Origin: Lysobacterales bacterium
GTDB taxonomy: Bacteria; Pseudomonadota; Gammaproteobacteria; Xanthomonadales; BPKI01
Assembly: GCA_026005055.1 (NCBI GenBank)
Contig: BPKI01000001.1
Coordinates: forward strand, 248,001 to 312,000
Length of the DNA stretch: 64,000 nt
Direction: 5' to 3'
A model generated the notes under the pieces. It worked only from the letters and a program-made list of their open reading frames with translations. It was not told the origin of the DNA and did not search any database. The position numbers and the translations under genes are program-made. This document shows, piece by piece, positions 1 to 9,400 of the stretch (position 1 is the first letter of the stretch; each line of letters opens with the position of its first letter).

Positions 1-141
1 CGCATCGGCGAGATTGCTGCGCGCAGCGGCCAGAATCTCCGGCTCGGCGAGCTGGCCGCGCGCGGCGGCGGCCGCGGCGAGCAGTCCGCGAAGGTGGGCG
101 ATGTCTTGTTCGTCGAGCTCGAAATGCAGTTTGAGGCTCAT
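1..141 (-). CDS. YkvA-like (DUF1232) protein, N-terminal part only
   Basis: This is the first 47 codons of a minus-strand gene that runs off the left edge of the window. It starts at an ATG (139-141) and reads MSLKLHFELDEQDI, followed by an alanine-rich helix. An N-terminus of the form MSLK.xFELxxxD with a helical, acidic-alanine stretch is typical of gammaproteobacterial YkvA-family (DUF1232) proteins, small membrane proteins of unknown function. The DUF1232 core itself lies outside the window, so the family call is inferred from the start alone. The spacing to the phospholipase gene (about 60 bases) would allow co-transcription. Confidence 0.5.
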   Translation of the reverse strand, partial: MSLKLHFELDEQDIAHLRGLLAAAAAARGQLAEPEILAAARSNLADA

Positions 142-201
142 GCCTGAGCTCCTTCCAAGGATTTGCGCAGCCTAACCGAGGGCGAATGGCAGCCACAAGC
201 T

Positions 202-1944
202 TCACAGGATCGGTTCCAGACCGATGCCGAAGGCGGTGACGAGCAAGGTGGGCAGACGCTTGAGCGGCAGAGGCGCCTCGGGAAAAGCGCCCACGTCACG
301 GTAGCACTGGGCGAAGCCGGGATCGCCCGGCTCGAGCTCTGGACAGCCTGGCCGTTTCTCGTAGCTGGTCGCGTAGCGCCATGGCCAGAGGTCGAAAAGC
401 GGTAGAGATTCCGAGATCGCCGAGGCCAGGGCACTCACCGATCCGAGCACGGGCAAACGCTCGCGGCGGGCGATGCGCCAGGCGTTCTCCCCGCGCATGT
501 CGCGCAGGATCGTCTCGCGCAGGCGAGCCACGAAACGAGCGTCCTCGATCAGCACCCCGTTTTCGGTGTTGATGTCGGCCGAGCGCGGGGTGAAGTTGTG
601 CGAGCCGATGATCGCGCTGCGCCGGTCGATGATCAGGGTCTTGGCATGCAGGCCCACGCGCGGCATGGGCGGCTTGGCGCCGAGCGCCCCGCGGAGAAAA
701 CTGAGCCCAGCGAGATAAGGAGGCGCATCCTCGGCGAAGGGCTTCCACTCGAAAATCGCAAGCTTCAGCCGCCGGAGGTAAAGGCGCTTGTATTTGTGCG
801 AGAGCGCATAGACGAAGAAGGCATCGGTGGCGGCGAGGCTGTTGGTTGAAACCATGAGCGCCGGCGGCTCGGGGCGGTCGGCGAGCTTCGCGAAGAGGCG
901 ACGGGCTTGGCGGCTGAGGACCAGGTAAGGGGTCTGAAGCAGCACCTCTTCGCGCGCGGCGCCGATGGCGGCTTTCATCACCGAGGTGAAATCGCGCGCG
1001 GCCGGATCGCGATGGCCCCAAGGCTTCCCCGGCCGGTCGGAGAAATACTCGATCCGCTCCACCGGAACGAAGAGAGCGGCAAAGTGGCGCGCGATGAACG
1101 GGGGATCATCGGCGAGGGCGCGCAGCATGGCGCCCCGCTCACGCCAGGGCGATGGTACTGCGACATCAGGCTCTGCAACCTCGCCGCGGAGGATGCGCTC
1201 GGCCACCCCACCCAGCCGCTCGGCGGGATGGGAGACGGGGTGCTCCCAAAAACGGGTAAAGGAGTCCTCCATCTCCCGGACGGCGGGACCGGAGAGCAGC
1301 ACCTCCCGGTCGCGGAAGTTGTACGCCGGATCCCAGTCGAAGTAGCGATTCTCGACGTTGCGCCCGCCGATCAGGGCGATCAGCCCGTCCACGACCAGCA
1401 ACTTGTTGTGCATCCTGCGATTGAAGTTCTGAAAGCAGCAGAGGATGCCGGCGGCGAATTCAGGAGCGCTGGTGCGGGCGCGGCGGAAAGTCGGGTTGTA
1501 CAGTCGGATCGAAAAGCCCCGGTGGCTGATCGCGAGGCCGGCGAGGAGCGCCTCATCGGGCAGGGAAAAGAGCTGATCGACGAGCAAGCGAACGCGCACA
1601 CCGCGCTGCGCCGCGGCGAGCAATTCGGCAAGGAGCAGCCGCCCCGAGGCGTCATCCGCGAAGATGTAAGTCTGGAGATCGATCGTTTCGCGCGCGGCGC
1701 GGATGAGATGAAGCCTGAGCAAGAGCGCTTCCTCGCCGCGCTCGATCAACAGTGCGCGATGGCGCTCCCGATCGGCCTGAGCCAAGGCGAACAAAGGGGA
1801 AGGCACCGGCGACTTCGCCTCGAGGTCGCTCGCCTTGAGCCGCTCCGCCTGGGCTTGCGCGCGCTCGGCCACGCGCAGGCTCGGAGCGCAGCCGAAAAGG
1901 GCTGCAAGCAGCGCGAGCAGCACGCAATGACCGAGCCGGATCAC
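202..1944 (-). CDS. Phospholipase D superfamily lipoprotein (ClsC/cardiolipin synthase-like)
   Basis: A protein of about 580 residues with two HKD motifs, HNKLLVVD followed by GGRN and HAKTLIID followed by GSHN. These define a phospholipase D fold with two half-sites. ClsC-type enzymes of this build join phospholipids to make cardiolipin, and that is the likely role here. The N-terminus (VIRLGHCVLLALLAALFGCA) has a hydrophobic stretch and an LFGC lipobox, so it is probably a membrane-attached lipoprotein. The open frame continues far upstream, but that part is a shadow of yceI. I chose the GTG at 1944-1942 because it overlaps the yceI stop as GTGA and opens straight into the signal sequence. 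It is longer than E. coli ClsC. The substrate is not proven. Confidence 0.88.
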   Translation of the reverse strand: MIRLGHCVLLALLAALFGCAPSLRVAERAQAQAERLKASDLEAKSPVPSPLFALAQADRERHRALLIERGEEALLLRLHLIRAARETIDLQTYIFADDASGRLLLAELLAAAQRGVRVRLLVDQLFSLPDEALLAGLAISHRGFSIRLYNPTFRRARTSAPEFAAGILCCFQNFNRRMHNKLLVVDGLIALIGGRNVENRYFDWDPAYNFRDREVLLSGPAVREMEDSFTRFWEHPVSHPAERLGGVAERILRGEVAEPDVAVPSPWRERGAMLRALADDPPFIARHFAALFVPVERIEYFSDRPGKPWGHRDPAARDFTSVMKAAIGAAREEVLLQTPYLVLSRQARRLFAKLADRPEPPALMVSTNSLAATDAFFVYALSHKYKRLYLRRLKLAIFEWKPFAEDAPPYLAGLSFLRGALGAKPPMPRVGLHAKTLIIDRRSAIIGSHNFTPRSADINTENGVLIEDARFVARLRETILRDMRGENAWRIARRERLPVLGSVSALASAISESLPLFDLWPWRYATSYEKRPGCPELEPGDPGFAQCYRDVGAFPEAPLPLKRLPTLLVTAFGIGLEPIL

Positions 1945-2492
1945 TCCCTCGCCGTCTCCCGCGCAAGACGGATGGAGAGACGAAGCAGGATCCGGTCGCC
2001 GAGCGCCAAAGCTCCGCGTCCCAAGGAAAAGCTCGTTCGGCGAATCACCCCTTTGGCTTCGAGCGGGCAGTCCAGACCCGCCCGGGCGCAGGAAGGCGCG
2101 GACAGCTCGAAGCGAACCGGTCGCCTCACCCCCTTGATCGAAAGCTGGCCGGGAATCGAGCCGGCCCCTTGGAGTGCCGCACAGGGGATGGGCTCGCTCT
2201 GGAAAAAGATGCGCGGATGATGCGCGGCATCGAAGAAGGCCGGCCCCAACGCCCAGCGCCGCTCCGACTCGCGCAAGCCTTCGAGGCTTTCCACCGCGAT
2301 CTCCGCCTCGATGATCACTTGCCCTCGGTCGAGAAGAAGCCTGCCTGAGAGTCCACGAAACACGCCCCCCGCGGAGAAAAAGCCAAGCGTACTCACCGCG
2401 AATTCGGCGTAGGAATCCTCCGCCGACCAAACGCGCTCTCCCTGCTCCTCGGCGAAGGGGCAAGCCAAGGCGACGAGCAGTAACAGGCCCAC
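1941..2492 (-). CDS. YceI-family periplasmic protein
   Basis: A protein of 183 residues with a short signal peptide (GLLLLVALACPFA, GTG start) and a YceI lipocalin-like beta barrel. The visible signature is the opening SAEDSYAEFAVSTLGFFSAG, then the central RxxxRRWALGPAFFDAAHHPRIFF block. YceI proteins bind isoprenoid or lipid-like ligands in the periplasm, and their physiological role is mostly unclear. It begins 4 bases after the sixA stop and overlaps the downstream phospholipase D gene by 4 bases. It therefore sits in a four-gene run with the secreted protease, sixA and the PLD lipoprotein. A lipid-binding protein next to a phospholipid enzyme is a suggestive but unproven pairing. Confidence 0.85.
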   Translation of the reverse strand: MGLLLLVALACPFAEEQGERVWSAEDSYAEFAVSTLGFFSAGGVFRGLSGRLLLDRGQVIIEAEIAVESLEGLRESERRWALGPAFFDAAHHPRIFFQSEPIPCAALQGAGSIPGQLSIKGVRRPVRFELSAPSCARAGLDCPLEAKGVIRRTSFSLGRGALALGDRILLRLSIRLARETARE

Positions 2493-2496
2493 CGCC

Positions 2497-2985
2497 TCAG
2501 GGAGGCTCCCAACGCGCGATCAAGCGATTGGGCCCGGGGCCCGGCCGCTCGGGCACCGCCGCCTCGACGAGCGCGATTCCCGCCGTGGGCAACTCGCCGG
2601 CCGCCGGCTCCCCCGGGCACAGCGCCGCCAGGAGCTCGGAAAGCCCTGGATTGTGCCCAATGAGCAGCAGCGGGCTTGCTTGCGGCAAGTGGGTCTCGAC
2701 CAGCTGAAGCAAGGTGCTCACATCGGCCTCGTAAATCCGAGGCTCCTCCCGAAAGCGGCCCTCATCGAGCCAGGCGCTCAGAGCTTCGGCCGTTTCCACG
2801 GTGCGCCGCGCGGGGGAGCAGAGAATCCGCGCCGGCGGCCATTCCGGCCGGGCGATGAGCCACGCTGCTGCCTGCCGCGCTTGCTCGCGTCCGCGCGGGG
2901 TGAGCGCGCGCTCGAAATCGCTCGCCTCCGGCCGTTGCGCCTCGGCCTTGGCATGACGAAGCAGGATCAACAAGCCTGCGCTCAT
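2497..2985 (-). CDS. sixA: Phosphohistidine phosphatase SixA
   Basis: A 162-residue histidine-phosphatase-superfamily protein. The N-terminal LLRHAKAE carries the catalytic RH(A/G) histidine, followed by LTPRGREQARQAA. The second histidine is in LLIGHNPGLSELL. This small single-domain build and the RHAKAE form match SixA, which removes phosphate from histidine of phosphorelay or PTS proteins in the cytoplasm. The ATG overlaps the stop of the upstream protease gene as ATGA, and yceI follows after 4 bases. Its place behind a secreted protease is probably operon packing rather than a shared function. Confidence 0.88.
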   Translation of the reverse strand: MSAGLLILLRHAKAEAQRPEASDFERALTPRGREQARQAAAWLIARPEWPPARILCSPARRTVETAEALSAWLDEGRFREEPRIYEADVSTLLQLVETHLPQASPLLLIGHNPGLSELLAALCPGEPAAGELPTAGIALVEAAVPERPGPGPNRLIARWEPP

Positions 2986-5900
2986 TGCGGCGGGGCCAAG
3001 GGCTGGACCGGGAGCGCGCTGCTGCGGCGGAAACTTCCGCCCACGCCGGATGGCCAGCTCACGTCGATGGCGATTTGCCCGCTGGTGGGGCTGGCGAAGC
3101 TATGGGTGAGGCTACCCGCCGCGAGCGGGAAGTTGCCGAAGTCGGCGAAGGAGGGACAGCTCGGGCAATGCACGAGGAAGGTCCGCTGAGCGACCGCGGC
3201 GCCGTTGACTTGCAAGGTGTCGCCCAGGCTCCAGCGCGCCACCCCGCCTTCGCCGTAGAGGTAGGCGATGTTGACCAGATCGCGCTGGCCATTGAGCAGA
3301 TGCTCGTCGAAGACCACGCCCCAGCCGGCTTCCGGCGGATGGAACCACGCCTGCGTGCGGTGCCCCAGAGGCCGTGCGCCGGGATAGAGCAGCGACACCG
3401 GCTCGAGGCCCTGGCGACCGCCGAGCGACCACCACACCCAGTGCCGATCCGCTTCGGTGAAGACCACATGGGCCTCGCCGACCACATCCCGGCTCACCGC
3501 GAAGGGGCTCGCGCTCACCTGTCGGAACCGGAAAATCGGGGTGCTCGCCTGATTGTCCTTGAACTCGCCCTGGAGGATGTACCAGGTCGGCGTGCGGTCG
3601 GAAAGGGCGGTGAACCAGGCGCCGAAGAAGACCGGCGCCGGACTTGCGGGAATCACGAAGCTGCCGAAGCCGTTGCCGAAGCGGGCGGGATTGGCGAAAA
3701 GCCCCTGGGCAGTCGCCACAGGCGCCGCGGCGAAGGGACAGCCCGCGACTGGTGCGCATACGCTCGCCACCGATCCCACGATCTCGTTGCCGCCCTGCAC
3801 CAGGGCGAAGCTCGGCCCGTCGCTCGCTCCGAGCATGCGGAAGCGAATCGGAGCGCCACAGGCGGCCTGATCGGCGAGCTTGAAATCCACGTTGACCACG
3901 CTCTGCTGACCGGGCGCCAGCGCCGGCAGGCTCGGCGCCGGCGTCTCCAAGCGCACCACCGAGGCGCCGGAAGCCGGCTGGGCGCTCGGATGGAAATAAC
4001 ACACCGAGCGCACCGGACCGATGCGGCCGGCCTGGTTGCAGGTATAAGGCAGGCGCTGGGTATTGGCGGCGTTCTGGATGGTGACGTGCGCGCGCCGGGC
4101 CTGATCCGGATCGCTGGAGCGGTACTGAAAGACGATCTGGTGCGAGCCCTGGTACAGAATCGCCTGAAAGTCGAAGCGGCCCGATGGATTGCCATCGAAG
4201 TTCTCCATGCCGTTCCATTGGAAGACGTGACAGCCGACGTTGGCGGGCCCCACCTGCGGCGGGCGCGGGCAGGTCGAGTAGAAGCGGTGGAAGAGACCGC
4301 GGTCGCTGAAGCCGGTGTTGTAAAGCCAGTCGCTCTGCATGGGATCGATGCGCCCACCGGTGCTGCCTTGGCTCTGCGCCCCATTGCAGTTGACCTGGAA
4401 CTGTCCGCCCGTCTCGCTCGCCGAGGTGCTGAGGTAGCCGTTGGTGGACATGACGATCTGGGTGACCGTCTCGCCGTAGAAGTCGAAGGGGAAGGCCAAA
4501 GCGATCGGTCCGGCCCGACCATCGTCGCTGGCGGGGTAGGAGCCCGATGCGGTGACGGCAAGACGCGCCCCGTCGCTGATGTCGATGAACTGGAAGGGAC
4601 AGAGATTGCCGTCGTTCTGGTCCGCATAGGTGTAGCCGAAGCCGTCCGGCCCACCGCTCGTGGATTCGCTCGCCAGCGCCTGGAAGAGGAGACGCCCAGC
4701 CCCGATCGGGCCGTCGCCGACGTTCTGGACGGTGATCGGCAGCCGGATGCGTTCGCCCGGATCGAACTGTGCGTCGCTGTTCCCGCAGAGCTGCAACGGC
4801 GTGCCGAGACTGAAACCGATCCGCGGCCCCGCGACGTCGAGGGCGCGCGCGGCCAAAGCCGAACAGCCGGCGGCGTCGCGGACGAAGACGCGCACCTGGG
4901 TGCTGAGCACCGCCGGATAGAGCGGCGAGATCGCGGAAATTCCGTTCGCACTGGTTTCCCGCCGGTCGATGAAGCCATCGCCATCCACGTCCCACTCGAA
5001 GGCATAGGGCCCGCCTCCGCCGCCGCTCGCCGTCGCCCGCCAGGAGACCGTTTGACCGGCGCGCGGGCTTGCCGTCAGAAGCTCGAGATTGAGGTTCGGC
5101 GGCGTGCATCCCCCGCTGTCGAGGAATTCGGCCCCGGTCCCCAAGGGATCGAGGTGATCGCGGGCGCGGCTCGATGGCGTCCCGCCGCCTTCCCAGGCGG
5201 TCTCGAGGCGTCCGTAGATGTCGAAGCCTCCGGGGTTGCTGCACGAGGCCGAACCGCCGGAAAGCACCCCGATCAGGCGCTGGTCGCGATTCCAAAGACC
5301 CGAACCCGAGGAGCCGGGCTCCGTCGTGCCCTGGGTCCAAAAGGGCACCCGCCAATGGTGCTGCCCGAGCCCCGAGGTGGGCGTGTCCTGTTTGGTCAGC
5401 GTCTGCGTGGTGTGGCTAATGCGTTTCTCGTGGCCTTGCGGGTGGTGGATGCCGGTGGCCCCGTCGGTGCGGGGATTGCTGCGGCGATCCCAGCCGCTCA
5501 GGAACACGTTGGCCGCAGGCGGCGGCGTCGTGTTCAGGCGCAAGAGCGTGAAATCGCTATTGGGGTGGTTGGCGAGGAGCTGGGCCCCACCGGTCTGAGG
5601 GATGGCGCTTGGGTTGTTCGGGCCGATCGAGCCGAGTCCGTTTTCGCTGCTGTTGACGGCGCGGCAGGTGGGATGCTCGTGCCGCCAATAGAGCACCACC
5701 GAAGCGGCTTGGCTGGCCGAGCTCACGCAGTGGTTGGCGGTGCTGAAGACGCGGTTGTCTCCGGCTTGGGTGGTCGCCATCAGGGTGCCGGAGCACAGCC
5801 CGCTGCCGCCGATGGTGTAAGAGGCCACGGCCCGGATCTGGTTGCGCCAGCCATCGCCTTCGGGACAGACCACGTCGATGTTGCAAGCTCCGGCCTTGGC

Positions 5901-6452
5901 CGCGAAGGGGTCGCGGAAGCCGCGCTGGATGCCGGCGATGGCGAATTCGAGCCGACCGGCATTCGGGGGGAGTTCAAGCAGAAGCACGGCCCGGTCCCCC
6001 TCGAGAATCGGCGTCCAGAAGGCCCCCGAGGGCGGATTGTCGCGATCCTCGTAAGGGCCGAGGACTTGCCGCTTCTCAGGGTCGCTGATCCAGAGGCGCG
6101 CGCCGTAAGGCAAGCGGAAGGGCTCGAAGTGGAAATTGAGGTTCTTCGCGCCCGGCGCCTCGATGGCCAGCGACCAACGACGCGATCCATCCGCTGCTTC
6201 GACCCAGGCAGACGCGACGACCTTGGCCAGAGCCTGATCGAGCGCTCGACCCGTGAGCGCTTCGGCGAAGGGGTACGGGACGCCTGGTTTGAGTTCGCTT
6301 TCCGCCTTGAGCCGCGCCTTCTCGGCGTCGAACCGCGGCAGCACCACCCGCGGCGCATCTTCCCAGCTCAGCTCGGGAGCCAAGGCGCGCACGCACGTGG
6401 GTGCTGAGGCCATCGCGACCATCAGAACCGAGAGGAAAACGACACCGCGCAC
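2982..6452 (-). CDS. Secreted lysyl-endopeptidase-type serine protease with PKD and long C-terminal region
   Basis: A precursor of about 1155 residues. I chose the GTG at 6452-6450: it is preceded by a strong GGGAGGGG Shine-Dalgarno and starts directly at a signal peptide ending near PTCVRA. A longer GTG start at 6479 is possible. After a propeptide of about 185 residues comes ACNIDVVCPEGDG, close to the mature start of Achromobacter protease I (lysyl endopeptidase). The triad is visible: His in STANHC (about 241), Asp in NSDFTLL (about 300), Ser in TEPGSSGSG (about 382). The Asp before IYGR matches the S1 residue that selects lysine, so basic specificity is likely. A PKD domain (FEWDVDGDGFIDRRET) and roughly 600 more residues follow, including two Gly/aromatic repeats with AYLYGEGGVARW. 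It is secreted. Confidence 0.85.
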   Translation of the reverse strand: MRGVVFLSVLMVAMASAPTCVRALAPELSWEDAPRVVLPRFDAEKARLKAESELKPGVPYPFAEALTGRALDQALAKVVASAWVEAADGSRRWSLAIEAPGAKNLNFHFEPFRLPYGARLWISDPEKRQVLGPYEDRDNPPSGAFWTPILEGDRAVLLLELPPNAGRLEFAIAGIQRGFRDPFAAKAGACNIDVVCPEGDGWRNQIRAVASYTIGGSGLCSGTLMATTQAGDNRVFSTANHCVSSASQAASVVLYWRHEHPTCRAVNSSENGLGSIGPNNPSAIPQTGGAQLLANHPNSDFTLLRLNTTPPPAANVFLSGWDRRSNPRTDGATGIHHPQGHEKRISHTTQTLTKQDTPTSGLGQHHWRVPFWTQGTTEPGSSGSGLWNRDQRLIGVLSGGSASCSNPGGFDIYGRLETAWEGGGTPSSRARDHLDPLGTGAEFLDSGGCTPPNLNLELLTASPRAGQTVSWRATASGGGGGPYAFEWDVDGDGFIDRRETSANGISAISPLYPAVLSTQVRVFVRDAAGCSALAARALDVAGPRIGFSLGTPLQLCGNSDAQFDPGERIRLPITVQNVGDGPIGAGRLLFQALASESTSGGPDGFGYTYADQNDGNLCPFQFIDISDGARLAVTASGSYPASDDGRAGPIALAFPFDFYGETVTQIVMSTNGYLSTSASETGGQFQVNCNGAQSQGSTGGRIDPMQSDWLYNTGFSDRGLFHRFYSTCPRPPQVGPANVGCHVFQWNGMENFDGNPSGRFDFQAILYQGSHQIVFQYRSSDPDQARRAHVTIQNAANTQRLPYTCNQAGRIGPVRSVCYFHPSAQPASGASVVRLETPAPSLPALAPGQQSVVNVDFKLADQAACGAPIRFRMLGASDGPSFALVQGGNEIVGSVASVCAPVAGCPFAAAPVATAQGLFANPARFGNGFGSFVIPASPAPVFFGAWFTALSDRTPTWYILQGEFKDNQASTPIFRFRQVSASPFAVSRDVVGEAHVVFTEADRHWVWWSLGGRQGLEPVSLLYPGARPLGHRTQAWFHPPEAGWGVVFDEHLLNGQRDLVNIAYLYGEGGVARWSLGDTLQVNGAAVAQRTFLVHCPSCPSFADFGNFPLAAGSLTHSFASPTSGQIAIDVSWPSGVGGSFRRSSALPVQPLAPPQ

Positions 6453-6478
6453 AGAGAACCCCTCCCAACGCCGAGCCA

Positions 6479-9400
6479 CTAGCTTAGCCCCTCATCCTGA
6501 GCCCGTCGTGAAGGGTCCTTGGAGCGCTGAGCGCGGAATCGGTCGAACAGGGCGCAGAGCTCGACATAGCCGAGCAGACGGGCCAGATCGGCCGGACGCC
6601 GACCGAGTCGGTCCCGCCGCTCGGGATCGGCACCATGTTCGAGCAGCAGAGCGACCGCCCGCGTCAAACCATGGATGGAGCCGGCATGAAGCGGCCCGAC
6701 ACCCCGATCGTCCTGCGCGTCGAGATCCGCGCCCGCGAGGATTAGACGTTGCAGCGAGGGAAGGAGCAAGGCCTCGAGTGCAGCTCGCCCCGGCTGGACG
6801 CGGCTGCCGAGAAGCAGGGCCAGGGCCGAATCACCCCGCACCGAACGCCGCCGGACATCGGCGCCTGATTCGATCAGCACGGCGATCACCGCCGAAAGCC
6901 CCTCGCCGTCCTCCCCGGCCAGGCTCGCGCGGAACAAGGCTTCGGCCGCCACCATCAGCGCCGTTCGCCCTCTCTCCTCGCAGCGATCGACCTGCGCGCC
7001 GAAACCGATGAGCAGTCTCGCCGCATCGGCCTCGCCGAGCGCTGCGGCGACGAACAGCGCGCTGGCCCCTCCCGCGAGCTCGCGCTCCGGGTCGGCGCCC
7101 GCCTCCAGCAGCCGGCGCAGCACCGGCAGGGAACGCCCGACGATGGCCGCGCTCAGCGGACTCGCCCCGTTCTCGGAAAGGCGGTTGGGATCGGCACCGT
7201 GCTTGAGCAGCCAAGCCACCGCCGCCTCGCGGCCCAGACCGGCGGCATGAAGCAAGGCGCTGGCACCCTGACCGTCGCAAGCCTCTACCGACAGTCCCAG
7301 CCGATGGAGGCATTCGAGGGCTTCGATCTCGCCAGCGCGAGCGGCGGCGATCATGTCGCTGTCGCGCAGGGGCCGTCCGGGCCAGACGAAGCCCGACGGG
7401 TGAAGCCACCTCACCGCCTCGCGATCCCCCATCTCCCAAGCCACGCCGAGGGCGGTCTCCCCGACCCGGTCGCGGCGCCACGGATCGGCTCCGTGTCGAA
7501 GCAAGCAGGCATACCAGGCACCGCCTCGTTGCAGCTCCACCGCCACCTGGAGGGGCGGGCGGCCGCAAGGATCCGGCGCGTTCGGGTCCACCCCGCGGGC
7601 GAGAAGGGCCTCGGCGATCGGAAGCGAGGCGGCACGGATCGCTGCCTGCAGGGGCGAGAGGCCGGAGAGGCCCGCGCCGAAGAGATCCGCACCGCTCTCG
7701 ATCAAAGCCAGGAGGAAACGCTCGCCCTCCCGCGAACCCGGGGGAAGCGCCTCGATCAAGCGCGCGAGCACGCCGCGACCGGCCAGAGCCCCGAGGATGC
7801 CGGGCAGCGCCGCCAGCTTGCCCCATGGCAGAGGATCCGCGCCGCAGAGCGCCTCGGCCAGCGTGCGCCCATCGCCGAGGACCGTATCCGCACCCAAAGC
7901 ACCCCGCGCACAAAGCCAGCGGAATCCCCGAAGCGATTTCAGGCGAACGGCGATCTCGGCGAGTTCCGCCGGGGCCAGCGGCAGGCCGAGCAGCCGTTCG
8001 GCCACCGCCTCTCGTCCCGTTTCGAGAGCGGCCAGCAGCAGGGCCAGCGGATCGGGCGCCGCATCGCCCTCCTGCGACTCCGCCCCCGCCTCGAGCGACT
8101 CCGGAAGCGGCGCAGCGGGATCGAGCAGCCGCACCAGACTCCAGCGCCCGAGCGCCAAGGCTTGCTCGAGGGCATTGCGGCCGTCCGGACCGGGCTCACG
8201 TGGGTCGGCCCCCATGGCCAGCAGCAGGCGGCAGATCGCGGGATCGGCATGTTTGCTGGACACGGCGATGAGCAACGCCGTGCGGCCGAGCGAATCGCGC
8301 CGCGAGAGATCCGGCCGTGCGAACGCCAAGCGCTCCAGCACTTTGAGCTCGCCGGCGCGGACGGCCTCCATCACGGGCGTCGCCCCGTGGCTGTCCTGGG
8401 CGTTGGGATCGGCCCCCGCCGCCAACAAGGCTTCGGCCATGCGAACACGACCGTGCAAAGCCGCATGGTGGAGTGCCCGCCGACCCAAACGGTCGGCTGC
8501 ATCGACCCGCGCCTTGGCCTTGAGCAGCATGCGGATGCCGGTGGGATCGTCCTGGATGCCCCGCGCCGCCGCGACCATCGCCGGACAGCCTCCCACGGGC
8601 TCCAGGGCAGCGCCCCGTTTGATGAGGTACTCGGCGGTCGCCCAGCACTGGGCTTCCAGCGCCACGCCAAGCGGCGACATCCCCTCGCCGTTGAGCGCAT
8701 CCAGCGGTGCGCCGGCATCGAGCAGGGCAGCGATGACCGCCGGATTTTCGCAGCGTGCGGCGTGATGGACCGCCTGATTGCGCTCGCGATCCACGGCATC
8801 GAGCCGAGCACCATTGGCGAGCAGGGTGAGCACAGCTTCCAGCCGCCCTGCGCGGCTGTCGCGGGTCGCCGCGATGAGCGGCGTGATCCCGCCGTGCAAC
8901 TCGTTCACCGAGACGCCGCGAAGGATCAGGGCCCGCAACAAGCGCAGATCCGGAAGCGTCACCGCGATCTGGATCAGGCTGCGCTGATCGGCATCCTCCG
9001 GTTCGGGGAGGGCGAGCGGATCGGCACCGGCCTCGAGCAGGATCAGGGCCTCCTCGACGCGCCCCTGTCGAGCCGCCTCGTAGAGCCGCCGCTCGAGAGG
9101 AAGCCCCGAGTCCTCCGAAGCGGTGGGCGGGGACCTCGTCGCGGTTGCCGCCCGGGAGGCGAGTTCTTCCGGCGCATCGCGCTCCTTCCTCATCACCCCC
9201 GAGACCATCAGCCAGCTCCCTGCCAGCACACCGGCGGCGATCGCGAGCGCGACGGGGATGGAGAAGCCGACCCAACCCTCGATGAGCGCCGCCCACAGGA
9301 ATCCCAGCGCGAAGAGGAGGAGTCCGGAACCGAGCTCTTTGCCCGGCGCGAGCCAGGCGAGTTCCCGGAACCAGGACGCGCCTGCGGTTCCCGGGGACGG

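Noticed and set aside
202-2463. A 753-residue phospholipase D starting far upstream
   Set aside because: The upstream part is a shadow of yceI in another frame. The GTG at 1944 begins at a lipoprotein signal.
2985-6407. A 1140-codon plus-strand frame opposite the protease
   Set aside because: It is an antisense open frame caused by GC-rich codon structure; no domain, no ribosome site.
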